From NCBI GenBank assembly GCA_030704615.1, contig CM060733.1:67024001-67084000 (forward strand): a stretch of DNA of 60,000 nt. The letters run 5' to 3'. Positions within the stretch are counted from its first letter, which is position 1. Each line of letters starts with the position of its first letter. The translations under genes and the position numbers were made by a program. Shown piece by piece: positions 22,426-33,199 of the stretch. Source of the DNA: Takakia lepidozioides. Lineage: Eukaryota > Streptophyta > Takakiopsida > Takakiales > Takakiaceae. The notes beneath the pieces are model-generated. The model made no database searches, was not told the DNA's origin, and worked only from the letters and a program-made list of their open reading frames with translations.

Positions 22426-23745
22426 TGATAGGATAGCTTGTTGCCGTTGGCCCCTAAGTCCAAGTGCAATGCCCTATGTATCCAAAGACCCTCATGTTGG
22501 GAGATCTAGGCCTAGGGTAGCCTGTGCCATTGGCCCATGTGTGAAAAATTGAGATCTAAGCCCAAGTGCAATCTCCTATGTATCCAAGTGCTTCTCCCAT
22601 GTAGAGGCCCAAGTGTGACCTCCAATGTCCAATGTCATCTAAGTCCAAGTGCAATCCCTTATGCATCCAGAGACCCTACAGTTTAGGAGATCTCCATGTC
22701 ATTGTTCCAACAAAGCCCACTTTGCTATTTTTGCAATCTCCCTTGTCGAGGTTTTACTTTTGCTATTTTTCGAGAATTTCCAGCGACTAAAAATACCTGA
22801 AATTCCAAATCTCCCAAATGACGGGCCAATCATTGTCCAAGGAAAGCCCACTTTGCCATTTTTCATGAATTTCCAGCGACCCAAAGTACTTGGAATTCCG
22901 CATCTCCCACACCACAGGTCCAAAAATTATGAGACCAAGCCGGTTTACCCCTCCTCATTGAGTGCTTTCCAACGGCACCAAGCACCGGGGCTGGGCCCCC
23001 ACGGTTTGGGAGTTCTCTGCAACGATGCTACAAAACAATACACTGGCTAGAAGAGCCTGTGCCGTTGGCTCAAGTGTCCAGTGTCATCAGCTAAGTCCAA
23101 GTGCAATCCCCTATGTATCCAAGAGTGTATCCTATGTGAAGGCCCAAGTGTAACCTCTAGGGCAGCTTGTGCCGTTGGCCCAAGTGTCCAATGTCATCTA
23201 AGTCCAAGTGCAATCCCCTATGTATCCAGAGACCCAGCAGTTTGGGAGATCCAGGAGAGCCTATGCCATCGGCCCATGTGTGAAGAATTGAAATCTAAGC
23301 CCAAGTGCACTCTCCTATGTATCCAAGTGCTTCTCCCATGTGGAGGCCCAAGTGCAACCTCCAGTGTTCAATGTCATCTAAGTCCAAGTGCATCCCAAAG
23401 CCCACTTTACTATTTTTGCAATCTCCCCTTTCGAGGCTTAATATATTGATATATCCACTCTGCTATTTTTCACGAATTTCCAGTGACCAAAAGTACTTGA
23501 AATTCCAAATATCCCACGTGAAGGGCCAATCATTGCTCCAGGAAAGCCCACTTTGCTATTTTTTCCGAATTTCCAGTGACCCAAAGTACTCAAAATTCCA
23601 TATCTCCCACACCGCAGCTCCAAAAATTATGAGACCAAGCTGGTGCACCTCTCCTCATGGAGGATCCACGGCACCAAGCACCGGAGCTGGGCCCGGTTTG
23701 GGAGATCTCAACGACGCTACAAAACAAAACAAACGTCTCGCTTCA
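22426..23745 (+). repeat. dispersed array, right block (R2, R1, R2, R1)
   Basis: R2 spans 22,430-22,675, R1 22,678-23,040, R2-type sequence 23,045-23,395 (two partial R2 copies) and R1 23,398-23,740. Each matches the left block at the motifs described there. It ends in a short (CAAAA)n tract and 'cgtctcgcttcatatattga'. No genes are supported within. Confidence 0.8.
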
Positions 23746-23962
23746 TATATTGATGTGGATGAACGTCGTCCATTCAGTCTAGTGGATGAAGACATCAGTT
23801 TCAGAAACATATGTTGGTCGTGGATGAACTCCGTTTGTAAACGTGAACGTTTGAGAATCAGTTTAACATTGGAGTCTGGTCCACCTACCGGCTTCTTCTG
23901 CTCTTGTCGTCTTCATTCGCTCTAGCGCCGATGAGGGAGAGAGCTCATGTCAGGGTGCAATA

Positions 23963-26900
23963 ATGTCTGACTTTCGCAGGATTGCGATTGTGACGGGTTC
24001 CAACACCGGGATTGGAAGGTACTTCTCCGTCGCTTTCTCTCTTGAAGAAGAACATGAGCGAGCTTGTGAGTTCTCGAGCTGATCTGTAAATCTGATATTG
24101 TAGATGACGCATTGGTTTTTCTCACTTAGATTTTATTTCAATAGAATCAGGTAGAACCTACTTTACGTGGAAAATTTTAAAGTCCAGCTGCTTCATGGAA
24201 ATATCATGGCCAGGAGGTCTGCCCCACACAAATGGGGCGGGTGTTGCTTGGGTTAGGTGTTAAGAGACCCTAATTCTTGTCTTCTTCAACAGACATTCGT
24301 GAGGTTTTTTTGCTGTCCTTCTCCCAAAGACATGTTGAACCTTAGTAACATTAGTGGTCAATCTGTTTATACTAGTGTAATTGCTTGCATGTAGACCGAC
24401 CTATATTGGATTCACAGTCTTTTGCCAGTAGCTTTCCATGCAAAGGCCCGCAAGCCTGTAGCTGATGTGGTTTTCACACCGCTTGCGGTTTCCCATTGCT
24501 TTTTTACATCCTTTTGCATGGATTTCAAGGCCTGCCCAAGGGCTGCCCAAGGGCTGATGTGGAAATACTGCTGCTGGATTTGGGCACCCTCGAGTCTGTT
24601 CGCAAGTGTGCATCTCAATTCAAGTCTCGTAATTTACCCCTACACCTCCTGGTAAAGTACTCAAATTGAATTACTCCAATCCCTCCATATTGTGGCAACT
24701 TTCCTTCCCTCTTGTGATCTCGCTCTTTAAATCTGTAGTATGGGGTCAAGCACACACACATGAACAGGTGTTGGGCCGGATCCACTATGACTGAACAACT
24801 TTGCATTGTGTACTTGAAACAGGTCAATAATGCCGGCGTAGCTCTCGGCACTCCTTGGTACACAGCTGAGGGCATTGGAGGGTCTGCCCAGGTACCTCTG
24901 CACTCCCTCCTGGGAGAATGTAATTTGTTTCCACTGGGAATAGACAATGGAATCTCCCACGGATCTCATAGTATAGGGGGCAATACAAGAAGTGTTCTTC
25001 AGTTTCAATTTCCTGGCTGCGCCCTGTGCAAGCAGGACATAGGTGGTCGTCCCGCTGCAGGTTTTCCCATCTGCCAGTCTCTATCCGTAGGTTGTGGGAG
25101 CCCACCCTGAACCGCCCCAAAGCCCTCAGGAGAGAAGGAGATAAAGAGGCCGAAAGGTAATTGGGCCGCAAGATTCTATCATCCCAGAGAACCAAGCATG
25201 TTTCTAGATAGAAATGGAGCTTTGTTGTGAGGGCCCTGGCCACAAGCCCCTTGGGGGGAAGGCCTTGTAACCTATGTAGGAAAATTGTAAGCCGGAAGAG
25301 GGCCTCCGTCTGGAGTGGCACACAGGCGAATTCTGCATTCAAAATGTGCGATGGAGTTGTGCCTCTGGCGCCAAGCATTGCTTGGAGGAAAGATGACTGC
25401 AATGGTTCCAGATTGTGTTCCCACCAGGAAACTGGGACTGCAGGTGCCCAAAATTCACAACCAAAAGTGGCATTTGGGGTGACGACGCTATCAAACAGCC
25501 ACTTCTTGGTCGGTGGGTGGCGTAGGTGTATCTGCTTGCATTTGGCCTGAAGGCGGATGGAGGCTGCCTTGCCTTTTGTCAATCTGTCCAGGGCAGTGGC
25601 TGCAAAGTGGAATTTGGGGGAGTGGATAACCAGCCCCAGATATCGGTAGGATTTGACTATCTCCACCTCCCGATTGTTGAGGAAGAATCTGCGGTCGGCC
25701 TGCCCATTGAAAACCATGATCTTGGTTTTTGTAAGGTTGACTTGCAACCCATAGTCATTGGAGAACTGTTCCAAGATGTCGAGATGGCGTTGTAGAAAGA
25801 TAGGAGATTGTGCCAAAAGGGCAACATCATCCGCGTAGAGGAGATCTGATTGTGTTGGTCCTCCATCCAATGGCACACCAACTCCATGGTTTTTTGAGAT
25901 GTAGACTTCCAAGGCGTCAATGTAGATTCCGAATAGGGTAGGCGAGAGGGGGCAGCCCTGTTTGACCCCAATGTTGCTATGGACCTCAGCTGAGCATTCC
26001 CCTGCGATATTGACCATGCCAGTGACGATCTCATACATGGAGGAAATAGCATAGAGGGGGCAGCCCAGAAAATTAATGTTGCAGCATGATTCTTGTCTTC
26101 TGTCATCACCAGTACCACAACCATGTGTGTCACATCTTGTTCAATATGGGTTGTACAGTAGTAGTGCTGATAGCACCATTCTTTGGTGGTATGATGACAG
26201 TGCATCGAGCTATTCGATTAAGCTTTGGTTGGAGAATCCCTGTAACCTGTGAATGTTTGAGCATGTTCTAACATGGAGTTGACTTGGTTGATATAGGTGG
26301 TGAACGTGTCATCTTCGAAGCACCGTTGGGTTGACTTTCCCAACCCTCCAGTAAACTCTCTTCCCTTATCTCTTCATACAGACATCGACAGTAAGTCCAG
26401 ATGTCCAGTGTGCTAGGTTGGATGCATTTCATTTGTTGTGGCAATGCATGATTATGAATGGTGACAAGTCAAGTGGAAAGCCCTTAAAACATGCTATTTA
26501 TTCAATGGAAGCTCATCAGGATAAATTTCTATGGGACTTCAAATCAGGTGACTATCCCGAAGGCAAGTTGGCCAATGTTCTATTCACTTATGAGCTTCAG
26601 CGCCGCTGGCAAGGTAACCTAAGAGTCAGCTTGAATACTTTGTGATTACCTCAATGACCCTTCATATTATGTACTCTGGTACAAATCCCCCACTGTTGAT
26701 GTGACAGCACAAGTTGGTGGAATAAAAGCTCTTATCCAATCCCTTTGTGACTCTTACCACGAGCTGTGACAATGTCTGCTTACAACCTCATGTTGATGCA
26801 TCAGATTTTCAAAGCTGTAGGGAAACCTTTGATTATTAGCTCTAATGTGACAGCAACTAGTGATTGTGTTACTTACATTGGACTAATTGTGCAGGCAAAG

Positions 26901-27202
26901 GTATCCAAGCTTGTGCTGTAGATCCAGGTTTGAGTCTGAGCCAACTTGCTTATACTATGTTGATCAGTTGCTAAAAAAGGGCGGGACAAAAACTTCAGTC
27001 CTATTGAATTAGCACGGACAAACTGTATGTATGTGAGAGAGGCCCAAGTGTCCATTGACATGTGGTAGTAGATTGTGTACACTTCAGTTCCTCCTGTTCC
27101 ATTGCAGATGAAATTTACATAAGCATTGAAACAGGGGCAGTTGCGAGTGACATTTGGAGACGAAGCAGTTTCAGCCGCCCACCTTTGAGCTGGCTTGCAA
27201 AT
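23963..27202 (+). pseudogene. short-chain dehydrogenase/reductase (retinol dehydrogenase-like), interrupted by a LINE
   Basis: Exons of a classical SDR occur in order: 23,963-24,018 (RIAIVTGSNTGIGR, the TGxxxGxG cofactor motif), about 24,527-24,651 (ADVEILLLDLGTLESVRKCA), 24,823-24,891 (VNNAGVALGTPWY, the NNAG motif), from 26,297 (VVNVSSSKHRW, catalytic Ser), 26,548-26,613 (DYPEGKLANVLFTYELQRR, YxxxK) and 27,135-27,202 (GAVASDIWRR..LSWLAN). Donor and acceptor sites fit. The exon that should carry the 'NHLGHF' stretch between NNAG and VVNVSS was not found; an antisense LINE fragment occupies that intron. C-terminal exons were not found either. Members of this family reduce or oxidise lipid-like or pigment substrates with NADP(H); the substrate here is unknown. 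A spliced intact gene cannot be shown. Confidence 0.7.
24905..26080 (-). mobile_element. LINE (non-LTR retrotransposon) ORF2 fragment inside an SDR intron
   Basis: A single open frame encodes the second half of a LINE reverse transcriptase and the region after it: IGVKQGCPLSPTLFGIYIDA, SDLLYADDVALLA (catalytic YADD), LQVNLTKTKIMVF and SYRYLGLVIH. Then comes a C-terminal Cys/His motif, CPAC..EEHFLYCPLYY (zf-RVT-like). The N-terminal endonuclease and early RT blocks are missing (5' truncation near 26,080). The open frame continues past about 24,905 into antisense SDR exon sequence, so its last residues are not LINE-derived, and there is no poly-A tail or 3' UTR. It is antisense to the host gene. 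Confidence 0.85.
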
Positions 27203-28538
27203 GTAAGCATTTGTCCCCTTGCAACCTGTATCTCCAAAATGGGTTGTTTTTTACCATGGCAGGCACTGGGCAGCAATAATGGTAGTTTCTATCAGCCAAT
27301 ACCAAGTTATCAGTTTCTATCTACAGTCTGGACTTTATTTTATTGTGATGCCTTCCATACCGATAGAGAGGGCCAGGATGCTCTTCGAGCTAGCATATGA
27401 GAGAAGAACAAAAAGAAAGATATTTCTTACATGCACAGGAGCACAATAGATTTGCCTACAAGGGAAAACCAAAACATTTTTGCCAGAAACCCCAATCATC
27501 CCCTGGAGCAGGAGACCCTCATGCAAGTAAGCTGCATTGCACCTTTTGAGAGAGAGATAAGACGCTTGAGTTGCATGGCAATGCCTAATATGACATTGAT
27601 GGGCTGCTTCTTTTGGGGCAGTATTTGCTCCAACATGGGACGGAGCAATACCAGTGATTCATGGGGCGACTGCTCCGCTGGTTGACACAGAAAAGAAAAT
27701 GCCCCTGCATTTCTTTGCTCGAGGACTGTTTGCTTGGTCTATGGTAAAGCTCATTTGTCTTTTTCCCACAAACTTCCAAGCTAGCTGTCACTCCCAATAA
27801 CAGATACAAAGTTTTGAATTAGTGTTTTTGTCAGCAGTACTAGCTACATCTTATTGACCCTGCCCCTAGCATAGCACAGTCTTCCTTTCAAAGACCAACA
27901 AATGTGCTTCCCTTTTTAGAGACTGAGTGAAAAGAAGACATCATGTGATTGGCAGGTTGTGGCCCCTTCAACAACAACTATCGGCACTAACCTGGCAGCG
28001 GTCTTTGATTGGCCACTCCGCAATATCTCAAAAGGATTTTTCCTCACAATGACCAAAGAAGTGCCATCTGCCCCCGGCTACTTATAGCACAGAACTCGCA
28101 TCAAAGCTGTGGACCCTCTCTGCTTGCATTGCTAACTTTTCTGATGGGCAAGCTTGAGAGATTCTGTAGGTTATAGTTGCTTACTGGCTGAAATAACTTC
28201 TGACTTATGTGACACCTGAACTGCAGTGCAATGCATGGATAGTCACGTAAAATAAAACAAAATGTGGACGCTTTGCCAAAGCAAGGTAGCTGCAACTTTG
28301 ACTTCTACAGATATTCTACTAGCCTCGTACTAGTATGGAGCCCACGGCGACTAAATCTGGTAAATATACCATCAGATTTTATACCTAAAATATATTGTTA
28401 CATAGTTCCTAATGTTTTTAGTACATATTTCCAATCAAAAGAACTTTGTGCTCCAAAGTCGACACTAGTAGTGCAGAGCTACATGTAGCCCTAGTTGTTT
28501 ATTCTAACTGCCTAGGAATGAATGTTGTTATGTGACTA
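27203..28538. other. no recognised gene
   Basis: This stretch may hold further SDR introns or 3' UTR. Short frames (27,219-27,449, 27,431-27,685 and others) have no motif I recognise. Confidence 0.4.
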
Positions 28539-28797
28539 GACATCCAACATTTAGCTGAGTGGTAAGGGCATAAGCCGCTTCACTAGTGGTTGTGGGTTCA
28601 AACCAGATGTTGGATGTCATAAAGGTGTCACTAGAAGGCAGTAGCCCATCGAGGTCAAGTGACACCATCCCTGGCAAGTCCCCTGTCAAATCTTCCCCAT
28701 CTTGTCTTATTGTGGATTCCCTATTATTAAATACTAGGGCTTCGCGTTGCTCCGCACTACTAGCGACGACTTCTGAGAACAATCATTCTTTCTTTTG
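28539..28797 (+). mobile_element. tRNA-derived SINE-like element
   Basis: The head (28,544-28,613) resembles a tRNA with pol III promoter boxes: A box TAGCTGAGTGGT (28,552-28,563) and B box GGGTTCAAACC (28,594-28,604). Ends CCAACAT and ATGTTGG pair perfectly, and the stem extends outwards to 12 bp (GACATCCAACAT / ATGTTGGATGTC). D and T arms pair imperfectly, so this is not a working tRNA. A body of about 180 bp follows and ends in a T-rich stretch. No second copy is in the window. Confidence 0.55.
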
Positions 28798-29149
28798 ATT
28801 GGGAATATATACTCTACGAAAAACGTTAAAAACAGTGTTAAAGTATAACATAACATAGGTATATGATATTATGGTACTTTGTCTTGATTTAGGCAATCTC
28901 TTGTCCTCGATCCCTTGTTCGTTTTGGACCCTTTTCACCTTCTCTTTGTAAAGTTTTATGGACGTCTGCCCCCCTTCTTTGAAATAAAATAAAAATAAAG
29001 AACAATGTAAGAACTTCCAGATTCAACAATGGTAAGTTCAGAATTCATATTTATGGGCCATGAGACCTACAGGACGGACATCGCCGAAGGAGACCACCAC
29101 TGTGACCAGCCACATGTGTGTTGAATTGGGGGCTAAGGAAGCTAATTCT
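28798..29149. other. no recognised gene
   Basis: AT-rich sequence with nothing supported. Confidence 0.4.
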
Positions 29150-29420
29150 TTTTAGTATGATGGCAGCACCGACCTATACATCAATCAATTTCCATGTGAC
29201 CAAATTGTTGTCAAACTGTACATGACTGTTGTGGAAACTCAAAATTAGCCAGCTGAATTCCCACTAGGAGCACCACAAGTATGGCCTCAAGCTAAGTCAT
29301 AGCAAAATTCACATGGAACTGTCAATGAGGCCATCGCCTAGAAAGTCCATCCTCTCATACATAAATTCTTGGATATCTGCAAGTACAAAATTAGCTTTAT
29401 CGTTGAAGGCACATAACTAT
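29150..29420 (+). pseudogene. possible retrotransposon gag fragment
   Basis: One frame reads YDGSTDLYINQFPCDQIVVK, resembling the 'YDGttDP..hi..F' start of plant Ty3 gag. It runs on with stops at TAG and TAG (possibly CAG and CGA/CAG originally) to VHPLIHKFLDICKYK. The evidence is limited to this motif. Confidence 0.3.
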
Positions 29421-29519
29421 GTAACCCTCTCCACCCTCTAGCCTACCTTTTCTGCTTCATCCTAACTTCAACAAATATATCACCCATTCTCTTTTGTTCT
29501 CTCTCTTTCTCCATCCTTG

Positions 29520-29705
29520 ACTTCCGACCAAACTGGGCATGGGGTCTATGGCCACAAGGCTACAACTAACAAAGTCTCATGCGTACATTCTCTGCATCCC
29601 TGAGTTCCCTCTTGTTCTACCCAAATTGGGCACGGGGTCTATGGCCACAACGCCACAGTAAACAATGTCTTATGAGTATGTCCTCTCCATCCCTGATCTG
29701 AAGGG
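29520..29705 (+). repeat. about 110-bp imperfect tandem duplication
   Basis: 'ggggtctatggccacaa' with a preceding 'aa.tgggca' occurs at 29,540 and 29,634, each followed by 'tctcatg.gta / tcttatgagta' and 'catccctga'. No gene is recognised. Confidence 0.65.
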
Positions 29706-30065
29706 CCTACCCTTGGCACCAGATTGGAATTTAAACTCAGGGTGTGGAATCTCACTTTGAACAATAAAGATATGCAGAGAGGAAAGGGACATCGTCAGTG
29801 CCCGATGTGCAGGAGGCGTGAAGACAGTTTCCATTTTTCTGATACACAAGGTATTTTCATCAGAGAGTGACCCTCTTGAGGACCATCAAGACCTTAGTCC
29901 CTGCACCTCTGTTCACCAACTTTGTGAACTTGTTCTACAGTTTCAACCTTCGTAATGTCCAATTATCTTCAAAACTTTACTGTTGAGAATTCCTCTCTGA
30001 AAAGATTTCGTGCGCCTTTGCTGCTACAGTTGGAGTCCAACCTGACTCGCAGCTGGTAGAGAGTG

Positions 30066-31255
30066 CATTCAATTAGGTGACAAGCATTTCATTTCACCAG
30101 TACTCCCCACAAGAACAAACACCATTTTGGAAGTGGTAAAAGTGGTTGGCGTCCCAACCTCAATACAGGATCGACCTAGCTTCTTTCTGACACCCCTGAC
30201 CTTCATCATGTTTCTCATCTTTGTAGTATCATCCCACATGTCAGCTGCAGCATAGATGCTTGATAGCAACACATACGTCGCGGCATCATGTTCATTCCAC
30301 ATGAGGATAGATGCTGCTGCACGTTCAGCCATCTCCAGGTTGCCATGGATTCTGCAGGCACCAAGCAAGGCCTTCCATACCACAACATCTGGATTGATTG
30401 GCATTTTATTAATCGGGTCCACTGCCTCATCCAGTTGTCCCGCACGTCCAAGAAGGTCCACCATGCAGCCAAAGTGCTTTACTGTCAGAGTGACACCATG
30501 ATCTTGACTTAGGGAATCAAAATAGCGTCTTCCTTCATCCAGTAGGCCAGTGTGGCTGCATGCAGAGAGAACACATAAAGGTGATACTGTTCAAACCGTT
30601 CTTTTGCATTCCTTCAAATAGTTGCAGGACCTCCCTATGACAACATGTTGGGCATATCCTGAGATCATCGCGTTCCATGATACCACATTTCATTCAGCCA
30701 TATTGTCATTGAATACTCCCTTTGCATCCTCAATGCACCCACATTTCGCATACATGTCCACCAGCGCAGTGTCCAGAATGACATTTGGTACAATTCCAGC
30801 TTTGATGATGTCACCATGCATCTCTTTGCCCTTTTCCAGGGCTGTCAGGCTTGCACGAGCATTGCAAACGCACACAAACGTGATGTGGTTGCGCTTCACC
30901 CCTTCCCCCATCATTTGCTCATAGGTCTCCAAGGCCTCCATCCCGCGCCTCTGCTGTGCATATCTTGCAAGCATGGCGTTCCATGATACCAAATCTCGTT
31001 CAGCCATATTATTGAACACTCCCTCCGCATCCTCAATGCTCCAACATTTGGCATAAATGTCCCCGAGGGTATTGTTCAGAATCACATCTGGTACAATTCC
31101 AGATTTGACGATACAACCATGGACCTCTTTGCCCTTTTCCAGGGCTGCCAGGCTTGCACACACATTGCAAACGCACACAAACGTTATGTCGGGCTTCACC
31201 CCTCCCCCCATCATTTGCTCATAGGCATCCAAAGCCTCCATCCCTCGCCCTACCA
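30066..31255 (-). pseudogene. PLS-class pentatricopeptide repeat (PPR) pseudogene
   Basis: Tandem 31-36-residue PPR motifs are clear: GVKPDITFVCVCNVCASLAA, GIVPDVILNNTLGDIYAKC, MAERDLVSWNAMLARYAQQ and GYVDMYAKC-type L motifs (LVDMYAKCGCIEDAKGVF). The downstream part carries the E-type region (MVDLLGRAGQLDEAVD, VVWKALLGACRIHG, ATYVLLSSIYAAADMW, RGVRKKLGRSCIEV). Such proteins bind single-stranded RNA in plastids or mitochondria, often for C-to-U editing. The 3' ORF and the 5' ORF are in different frames with stops between (about 30,470-30,690). The N-terminus with its targeting peptide is absent and no DYW domain is seen. It is related to the copy at 58.9-59.6 kb. Confidence 0.85.
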
Positions 31256-31480
31256 TTCCATATACACAGTGATGCATCAGGCATCGCCCTGGGAGCAGTT
31301 CTGGCTCAGAATGTGACAGGCACAATAGATTCCCATCTTGGATTGATCAGGATTGGTGCTGATGTGAGTGCCATTTTTAGTGAATCAAATGATTCTTGAC
31401 AATCTGGAGACCATTGGTACTTGGCATCCTTCTTTAGCAGTCTATAGACTGGTGCTGCTCTGTGAGCGTACTTGGCCATG
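31256..31480 (-). pseudogene. Ty3-type RT/RNase H junction fragment, internally inverted
   Basis: On the minus strand, about 31,480 down to 31,322 reads YAHRAAPVYRLLKKDAKYQW and SFDSLKMALTSAPILINPRW, the RT thumb-to-RNase H link. The continuation that should follow (SDASGIALGAVLAQN, first RNase H strand with catalytic Asp) instead lies at 31,263-31,316 on the plus strand. The segment is therefore flipped at the natural junction. The PPR pseudogene begins directly beyond. Confidence 0.75.
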
Positions 31481-31496
31481 TGACCATTTCTCCAGG

Positions 31497-33168
31497 CAGA
31501 CACTTCCCGGAGATGTGGATAAGCTCAAGTTCGCATTTCGAGAAGGGTACTGTCTAGGTTCGCCAGCCTTCAACGTTTCCATTGAGAATGAGGACGGCGA
31601 AACTCGTGGACCCACTGCGGATGAATTGTCAACATGGGATACCCACTGGCACACTCGCAACGACGAATTCGAGGCAACGCTGAAGGGTGATCCAGACTTC
31701 GGCCATATGTCGGGTAAAATGTTCTTTGTGTGGGACGAGAATCACCGACTTCTTGCCTGGTGGGAGTACATCAAGCAGAACCATGCCAAGCATATTGGCT
31801 GGCATTACATGGTGGAGTGTGTCATCCTCAAGGTGAAGGCGGCAGACTCCTCCCTGCTCAAGAATGCCATGGCGGACCTCAACTCGTAAGATACTCATAC
31901 CCTCCCAAGCACATTCGAAATGCGGTGCCGCATTTTGGTTTCCAATCTGTTTTGTTTCCGTGCTTCCGTGGACTGAACTGGAGAGTGTGCCTTGCAGGGT
32001 CACTGAAAATGCGTACGTGCATACCCACATGGCACATATGCTATACAGGGTGAGGAAAACTGGTCTCACTGATCCGCACATGTTTGCGGAAATGCTGGAG
32101 CCCGAGTTCATTCAGAAAGTCGTGGCAAAAACTGACCGGACATGGTATCGTCTCACTATGGATGGAATGGTGGAGGTGATATACGAAGTAAGTCGTCCTC
32201 TCATTTCCCTCTGCTCATCCTTCCCCAATTTCAGTAATCTTTCCACATGAATCGAATGTAACGCTTCTGCATGTTTTTGTTGCAGTCAAACATCAAGCTG
32301 GATTTGGCCCATGCCAAACGCTTCTTCATGGAAAGTGAGGGGCAAGTCAAAACGTTGCAGTCATTGACTGAGCACTTGAAGGAAGCCGGGTCAAGTCCAG
32401 AACGAAATACAAGTCAAAGCTGTGAAGCTGGTGGCCATTGCAGATCCGGCACTTGGAAAGGACTTCATCCCCAAGATTGCAAAAACTATTCTCGGGCCAT
32501 GCAGCCGACCATGCAGTTGGAGAAACTGCATCACCTCTCAATGGCATGTGTTGAGGCGAAAGAGAAGGTGAGGTTTCACTGCACTGAAGTTCCTTCGTAG
32601 CAATAGCCACTCTTCTTCGTGCTCCTAACATTGGATCGGAAATGGCAGACACGGTGGCTGTCGATCTGGAATGCATCGGAGAGTATAAGGACAATGTGTT
32701 TTTTTTCCACTCGAAGTTTCCGACCCTGCAGTGGATGTGTGGCTCAACCGCATGACTTGGTGGTTCTAGGTAATTCAAGGTACTTCCCCCGATTTGCTTT
32801 TCTGAAATGAATTCCCTGAACTGCTACGTGACATTGTTTATAGGTGAAGCCCAGCTGCCCTTGTATGCGAAGCCTGGTTATGAGGTTTGTCGGGGAAATG
32901 CGGCACCACATTCGCATTTTATGTTTTCGGTTGCACTCTGTGAGTACGTTGGTCTCAACTTTTGCTCACGCATGCTGACTGCCCTGCAGGTATATGAAAT
33001 ACGTGCTTCTTCATACAGGGGCCCTGGCTCAAGAGCCCCCGTTCTTCATGGCTTGGACCGTGGCGGGCCCAAGCTGTGTCTACACACCCGAGATGCAGAA
33101 ACAATGGCATGCCGCGCATCTCGTTGGATGCCCGTGGTACCTGGACATGTATCCCATGTAGACACATC
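31497..33168 (+). CDS. unidentified multi-exon gene, probably decaying
   Basis: Exons with good splice signals and matching phases: about 31,501-31,885 (LGSPAFNVSIENEDGETRG, KMFFVWDENHRLLAWWEYI), 31,998-32,187 (AYVHTHMAHMLYRVRKTGL, MFAEMLEPEFIQKVVAKTD), from 32,286 (NIKLDLAHAKRFFMESEGQV) and a last exon about 32,988-33,168 (ALAQEPPFFMAWTVAGPSC, HLVGCPWYLDMYPM, stop). In the third exon the best reading shifts frame to KLVAIADPALGKDFIPKIAK and back (LEKLHHLSMACVEAKEK), implying two compensating indels. A further exon near 32,640-32,760 is uncertain. I do not recognise the family: no kinase, polymerase or transposase motif is visible. It could be a host gene or one carried by an element. Confidence 0.5.
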
Positions 33169-33199
33169 TCGTTCAGGCATCTCATCAAACACTTGTTAT

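Noticed and set aside
19437-23745. Numerous open frames of 60-206 residues in the array
   Set aside because: They recur with repeat units in different frames on both strands.
24824-24904. C-terminal residues of the LINE ORF2 as genuine LINE protein
   Set aside because: These codons are the antisense of the SDR exon at 24,823-24,891.
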